In this document: piece by piece, positions 13,372-15,467 of the stretch
How positions within the stretch are numbered: position 1 is the first letter of the stretch
How the letters are laid out: the number at the start of each line of letters is the position of its first letter
Source: Actinomycetes bacterium
GTDB lineage: Bacteria; Actinomycetota; Actinomycetes; Mycobacteriales; Micromonosporaceae
Assembly: GCA_023402505.1 (NCBI GenBank)
Contig: JAEYGD010000183.1
Span: 1 to 15,467 of the forward strand
DNA length: 15,467 nucleotides
Reading direction: 5' to 3'
The notes under the pieces: generated by a model
What the model was told of the DNA's origin: nothing
The model's database searches: none
Seen by the model: the letters and a program-made list of their open reading frames with translations, nothing else
Made by a program: the position numbers and the translations under genes

Positions 13372-14042
13372 CCGCGAGTCCGATCAGCAGGTACGACGGC
13401 CGGCACGCGTCGGCTTCGGTGCAGGTGCGGGTCACCGCGGACCGGGTCCGGCGGTGGGAGTTCGGCACCGCGTCGTTCACCCGGCGCGGCTACGACAACA
13501 CCGACGTGGACCGGTTCCGGATGCAGGTGGCCGACGAGCTGGATGTGCTGTCGTCGCAGATCGCGCATCTGCGGGCGGAGAACGAGCGGCTCAACAACCA
13601 CCTGGAGCTGCACCGGCACGGGGTGCTGCCGAGCGCGCCGGCGGCGTCGGTGCCGGCGGCCAAGGAGGTGAACCTGCTGTCGGCGGCGCAGCGGGAGGCG
13701 GAGCAGATCATCGCGCAGGCCCACGACTACGCCCGGCGGGTCGCCGAGTACGCCCGGACCCAGTACGAGAGTTACGTGCGGGCCGCGGCGGAGGAGGCGC
13801 GGCAGGAGGCGGAGCGGGCCGTCCAGGAGTACCGGACGTCGGCCGGGGCGAGTTTCGACGACTCGGTGGCGGCGCGGGAGGCGCTGCGCATCTACGGCGA
13901 GATGATGATCTCGCACATGAAGGCGGCGGCACGGCATCTCGACGACGGCAGTGAGCACCTGGCGCGGACGATGCAGCGGCTGGCCAGCGACGCCGGGGCG
14001 CCGCCGGTGGGTGCGCTGCCCCGCCACGGCTCCGGGCAGTAG
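13368..14042 (+). CDS. DivIVA-like coiled-coil protein (224 aa)
   Basis: Residues about 30-80 match the DivIVA N-terminal domain (FGTASFTRRGYDNTDVDRFR, then a coiled coil with QIAHLRAENERLNNHLEL). A Pro/Ala hinge (about 85-100) leads to a long second helix region (about 103-205) rich in Ala, Glu and Arg. There are no membrane segments. Such proteins bind curved membrane or act as cytoskeletal scaffolds; this one is shorter than the main polar-growth DivIVA/Wag31, so it is probably an accessory paralogue. GTG 13368 overlaps the flavohaemoprotein stop by four bases and has GGAGGG at 13357-13362, so translation is coupled. A scaffold in a nitric-oxide operon is unexpected. Confidence 0.85.
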   Translation: MTASPISRYDGRHASASVQVRVTADRVRRWEFGTASFTRRGYDNTDVDRFRMQVADELDVLSSQIAHLRAENERLNNHLELHRHGVLPSAPAASVPAAKEVNLLSAAQREAEQIIAQAHDYARRVAEYARTQYESYVRAAAEEARQEAERAVQEYRTSAGASFDDSVAAREALRIYGEMMISHMKAAARHLDDGSEHLARTMQRLASDAGAPPVGALPRHGSGQ

Positions 14043-14104
14043 CCGGGACCGTCGGCGTCGGTGGGACCGGCTCACACCCCCGCACCGGCCGAGAGTTTAA
14101 AAAA

Positions 14105-14124
14105 TTCAAGATCCACATCTTGAA
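14105..14124. promoter_or_regulatory. Perfect palindromic operator (8-4-8)
   Basis: TTCAAGAT (14105-14112) and ATCTTGAA (14117-14124) are exact inverted copies separated by CCAC, in an AT-rich island that stands out from its surroundings. The right arm contains the first five bases of the candidate -35 box TTGAAA, so a bound dimer would block the promoter. The natural candidate is the HTH protein encoded next. Confidence 0.65.
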
Positions 14125-14148
14125 AGTTAAGGTTCCGCCGACAATACT
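14120..14148 (+). promoter_or_regulatory. Promoter for the DUF2089 operon, probably leaderless
   Basis: TTGAAA (14120-14125), a 17-bp spacer and AATACT (14143-14148) form a near-consensus promoter. A start seven bases downstream falls at 14155, the A of the ATG. No ribosome site precedes that ATG, which agrees with leaderless translation, common in actinomycetes. Confidence 0.6.
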
Positions 14149-14154
14149 CTTGGT

Positions 14155-14532
14155 ATGGTTGAGCGGTCGATGGAGTGGGGCGAACTCACGAACCTGACCG
14201 GGGGCCGACCGTTCGTCGTCGAACGGGTACGCCTCACGGGCAGCGGCGTGGCGATCGAGGGCGAGTTCGAGCTACCGCAGCTGGCTCAGCTCAACGCCGA
14301 GGATCAGGTCTTCGTCACGGCGTTCGTGCGGTGCCACGGCTCCATCAAGGAGATGGAGCGCATCTTCGGGGTGAGCTACCCGACGATCAAGTCACGGCTG
14401 AACCGGATCATGCAGAGGCTCGACTTCGTCGAGACCGACCCGGCGCCCGTGCGGTCCGACGTCATCGACCGGCTGCGCCGCGGTGAGATCACCACCCAGC
14501 AGGCGTTGTCCGAGCTGGAGGAGCGCCGGTGA
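14155..14532 (+). CDS. DUF2089-type HTH regulator lacking the zinc ribbon (125 aa)
   Basis: The centre matches the DUF2089 family: GEFELPQLAQLNAEDQVFV (36-54), then FVRCHGSIKEMERIFGVSYP and TIKSRLNRIMQRLDF, a helix-turn-helix (about 61-91). Many family members carry a CPxCG zinc ribbon before this; here the segment (about 8-40) keeps a similar length but has no cysteines. The C-terminus (about 103-124, VIDRLRRGEITTQQALSELE) resembles a SHOCT-like helical hairpin and is similar to the start of the protein at 14803. The ATG at 14155 coincides with the predicted transcription start; ATG 14170 is an alternative. It is probably a DNA-binding autoregulator, inferred from the palindrome at its promoter. 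Confidence 0.85.
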   Translation: MVERSMEWGELTNLTGGRPFVVERVRLTGSGVAIEGEFELPQLAQLNAEDQVFVTAFVRCHGSIKEMERIFGVSYPTIKSRLNRIMQRLDFVETDPAPVRSDVIDRLRRGEITTQQALSELEERR

Positions 14533-14789
14533 TGCCGCAGGTGTTGACCGTACGGGTCACCCGTGCGGTCGGTCGTCCCGTCCGGATCTGGGTTCCGGTG
14601 CTGCCGGTGCTGCTCCTGTGCGCACCGCTGGTGGTCCTGGCCGTGTTGGCGGCCGTCGTGGCCTGCGTCGCGTACCGGGTCAGCGTGCTCGGTGCGCTCG
14701 GCGCGGGCTGGCGTCTGGTGCGCGCGTTGCCCGGCACCCGGGTCGACATCGCGCAGGGCCGCACGGCTGTGCTCGTGAGCATCCGATAG
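14532..14789 (+). CDS. Small membrane protein (85 aa), family not recognised
   Basis: The product has a short basic N-terminus (MPQVLTVRVTRAVGRPVRI), one long hydrophobic stretch (about 19-53, enough for one long or two short helices) and a C-terminal soluble strand region (TRVDIAQGRTAVLVSIR). ATG 14532 overlaps the preceding stop in a TGATG arrangement and has GGAGGAG at 14517-14523; GTG at 14529 is an alternative one codon earlier. Its position between a DNA-binding protein and a SHOCT-domain protein suggests it is a membrane anchor or sensor for the module, but that is inference. Confidence 0.7.
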   Translation: MPQVLTVRVTRAVGRPVRIWVPVLPVLLLCAPLVVLAVLAAVVACVAYRVSVLGALGAGWRLVRALPGTRVDIAQGRTAVLVSIR

Positions 14790-14802
14790 GAGAGGTTCCC
14801 CG

Positions 14803-15225
14803 ATGAACGCGAAACGCAAGGACATCCTCGACATGCTGGCCGAGGGCAGGTTGACCGCGGAGGAGGCGGAGCAGCTCATCGCCGCGCTCGAACGCGCCCA
14901 GCCCCCGACGGCGGCGAGTTCCGACGCCCGCCCCAAGGCGCGGGTCAAGTACCTGCGGGTGGTGGTGGACACCTCGGACGACGGCGAACCGGGGACGGTC
15001 AACGTGCGGGTGCCGCTGCAGCTGCTGCGCGCCGGTGTGCGGCTGGCGGCCCTGATCCCGCCGCAGGCGCTGAGCCAGGCCAATGCCGAACTGAGCAGGT
15101 CGGGTGTGCCGTTCGACCTGACGCAGCTCAAGCCCGAACAGCTCGAGGCGCTCGTGGAGCACCTCGACGAGGTGACCGTGGAGGTCGACCAGTCCGACGC
15201 CAAGGTGCGAATCTTCTGCGAGTAG
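14803..15225 (+). CDS. Protein with SHOCT-like N-terminal domain (140 aa)
   Basis: Residues 4-32 (KRKDILDMLAEGRLTAEEAE, then QLIAALER) form the SHOCT-like helical hairpin often found at the start of YvlB/DUF4097-type proteins. After a polar linker, the rest (about 47-140) alternates strands and helices, with VKYLRVVVDTSDDG, a central amphipathic segment (VPLQLLRAGVRLAALIPPQA) and an acidic end (EVTVEVDQSDAKVRIFCE). No signal peptide or clear membrane helix is seen. It has AGGAGAGG at 14788-14795 and is 13 bp from the small membrane-protein gene, so the three genes form one operon. An envelope-related role is suggested by family neighbours only. Confidence 0.75.
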   Translation: MNAKRKDILDMLAEGRLTAEEAEQLIAALERAQPPTAASSDARPKARVKYLRVVVDTSDDGEPGTVNVRVPLQLLRAGVRLAALIPPQALSQANAELSRSGVPFDLTQLKPEQLEALVEHLDEVTVEVDQSDAKVRIFCE

Positions 15226-15240
15226 GCGCACCCCGGCCGC

Positions 15241-15256
15241 CCCGCCCTCAGGCGGG
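15241..15256. terminator. Short hairpin between convergent genes
   Basis: CCCGCC (15241-15246), loop CTCA and GGCGGG (15251-15256) form a 6-bp stem in the 22-bp convergent gap and the end of the minus-strand gene. It may serve both directions; weak because it is short and lacks a T-run. Confidence 0.35.
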
Positions 15257-15467
15257 TGTGATGACAGCCAGCGCCTCGGCGATGGTGGTGTCGCCGTTGG
15301 TCAGCTCCAGCGTCAGGCCGGCGGTGGCGGGCGCGGCGAGCAGGGCGACCAGGACGCGGGCCACGTCGGCGCGGGTGACGGCGCCGCGCGGCACGTGCCG
15401 GGCCAGCGTGATCCGGCCGGTGGGTTCGTCGTCGGTGAGCTGTCCGGGCCGCAGCACCGTGGCGTCC
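15248..15467 (-). CDS. NAD(P)-binding oxidoreductase (NmrA/atypical SDR type), C-terminal part
   Basis: The gene enters from the right edge; 72 residues and the stop are visible. The sequence begins DATVLRPGQLTDDEPTGRIT, continues with VPRGAVTRADVARVLVALL and ends near LTLELTNGDTTIAEAL. The TVLRPG strand followed by a G-R-I strand, the R-x-DVA helix and the LEL-x-NG-D segment match the C-terminal half of NAD(P)H-binding atypical short-chain dehydrogenases (PF13460 type). The Rossmann glycine motif lies outside the window, so cofactor binding and substrate cannot be judged. It is convergent with the SHOCT-protein gene. Confidence 0.75.
   Translation of the reverse strand, partial: DATVLRPGQLTDDEPTGRITLARHVPRGAVTRADVARVLVALLAAPATAGLTLELTNGDTTIAEALAVITPA

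Overview
The window is very GC-rich. Codons mostly end in G or C, GTG starts are frequent, and genes often overlap by four bases. This, with the gene content, points to a high-GC actinomycete chromosome. The block from about 5.2 to 11.3 kb follows the gene order Rv1822-Rv1830 of Mycobacterium tuberculosis: CDP-alcohol phosphatidyltransferase, DUF881, small basic protein, DUF881, gcvH, garA, ftsR, bifunctional nuclease, second MerR regulator. The overall style suggests Micromonosporaceae; that family assignment is inference. I see no mobile elements, CRISPR arrays, rRNA or tRNA genes.

Region 1 (1-2.24 kb, mostly minus strand): the 5' part of an endonuclease III-like gene (minus); a small hydrophilic protein (plus) ending at a strong hairpin; then on the minus strand a four-helix membrane protein, a small charged protein overlapping it, and a tandem-domain universal stress protein.

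Region 2 (2.35-4.9 kb, plus): a DUF574-type SAM methyltransferase-like protein with an altered motif I, divergent from the stress gene; a SpoIIE-type PP2C phosphatase with a GAF-like N-terminus; and a MarR regulator.

Region 3 (5.0-11.3 kb, plus): the conserved actinobacterial block linking phospholipid synthesis, envelope membrane proteins, the lipoyl carrier H protein, the FHA metabolic regulator GarA and two MerR-type division/growth regulators. The first four genes are packed like an operon. gcvH follows after 63 bp, garA has a good promoter of its own, and hairpins follow the nuclease and the second MerR gene.

Region 4 (11.3-14.04 kb): a 518-bp gene-free control region with a good promoter, then a tightly coupled trio of group I truncated haemoglobin, flavohaemoprotein and DivIVA-like coiled-coil protein. 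The flavohaemoprotein carries a TTA codon two codons before its stop, next to the start of the DivIVA-like gene.

Region 5 (14.04-15.47 kb): an AT-rich promoter with a perfect 8-4-8 palindrome overlapping its -35 box, driving an apparently leaderless DUF2089-type regulator, a small membrane protein and a protein with a SHOCT-like N-terminus. The regulator and the third protein end and begin, respectively, with a similar short helical motif. This little-studied, probably autoregulated module is my main candidate for an undescribed system. The window closes inside a convergent NAD(P)-binding oxidoreductase gene.
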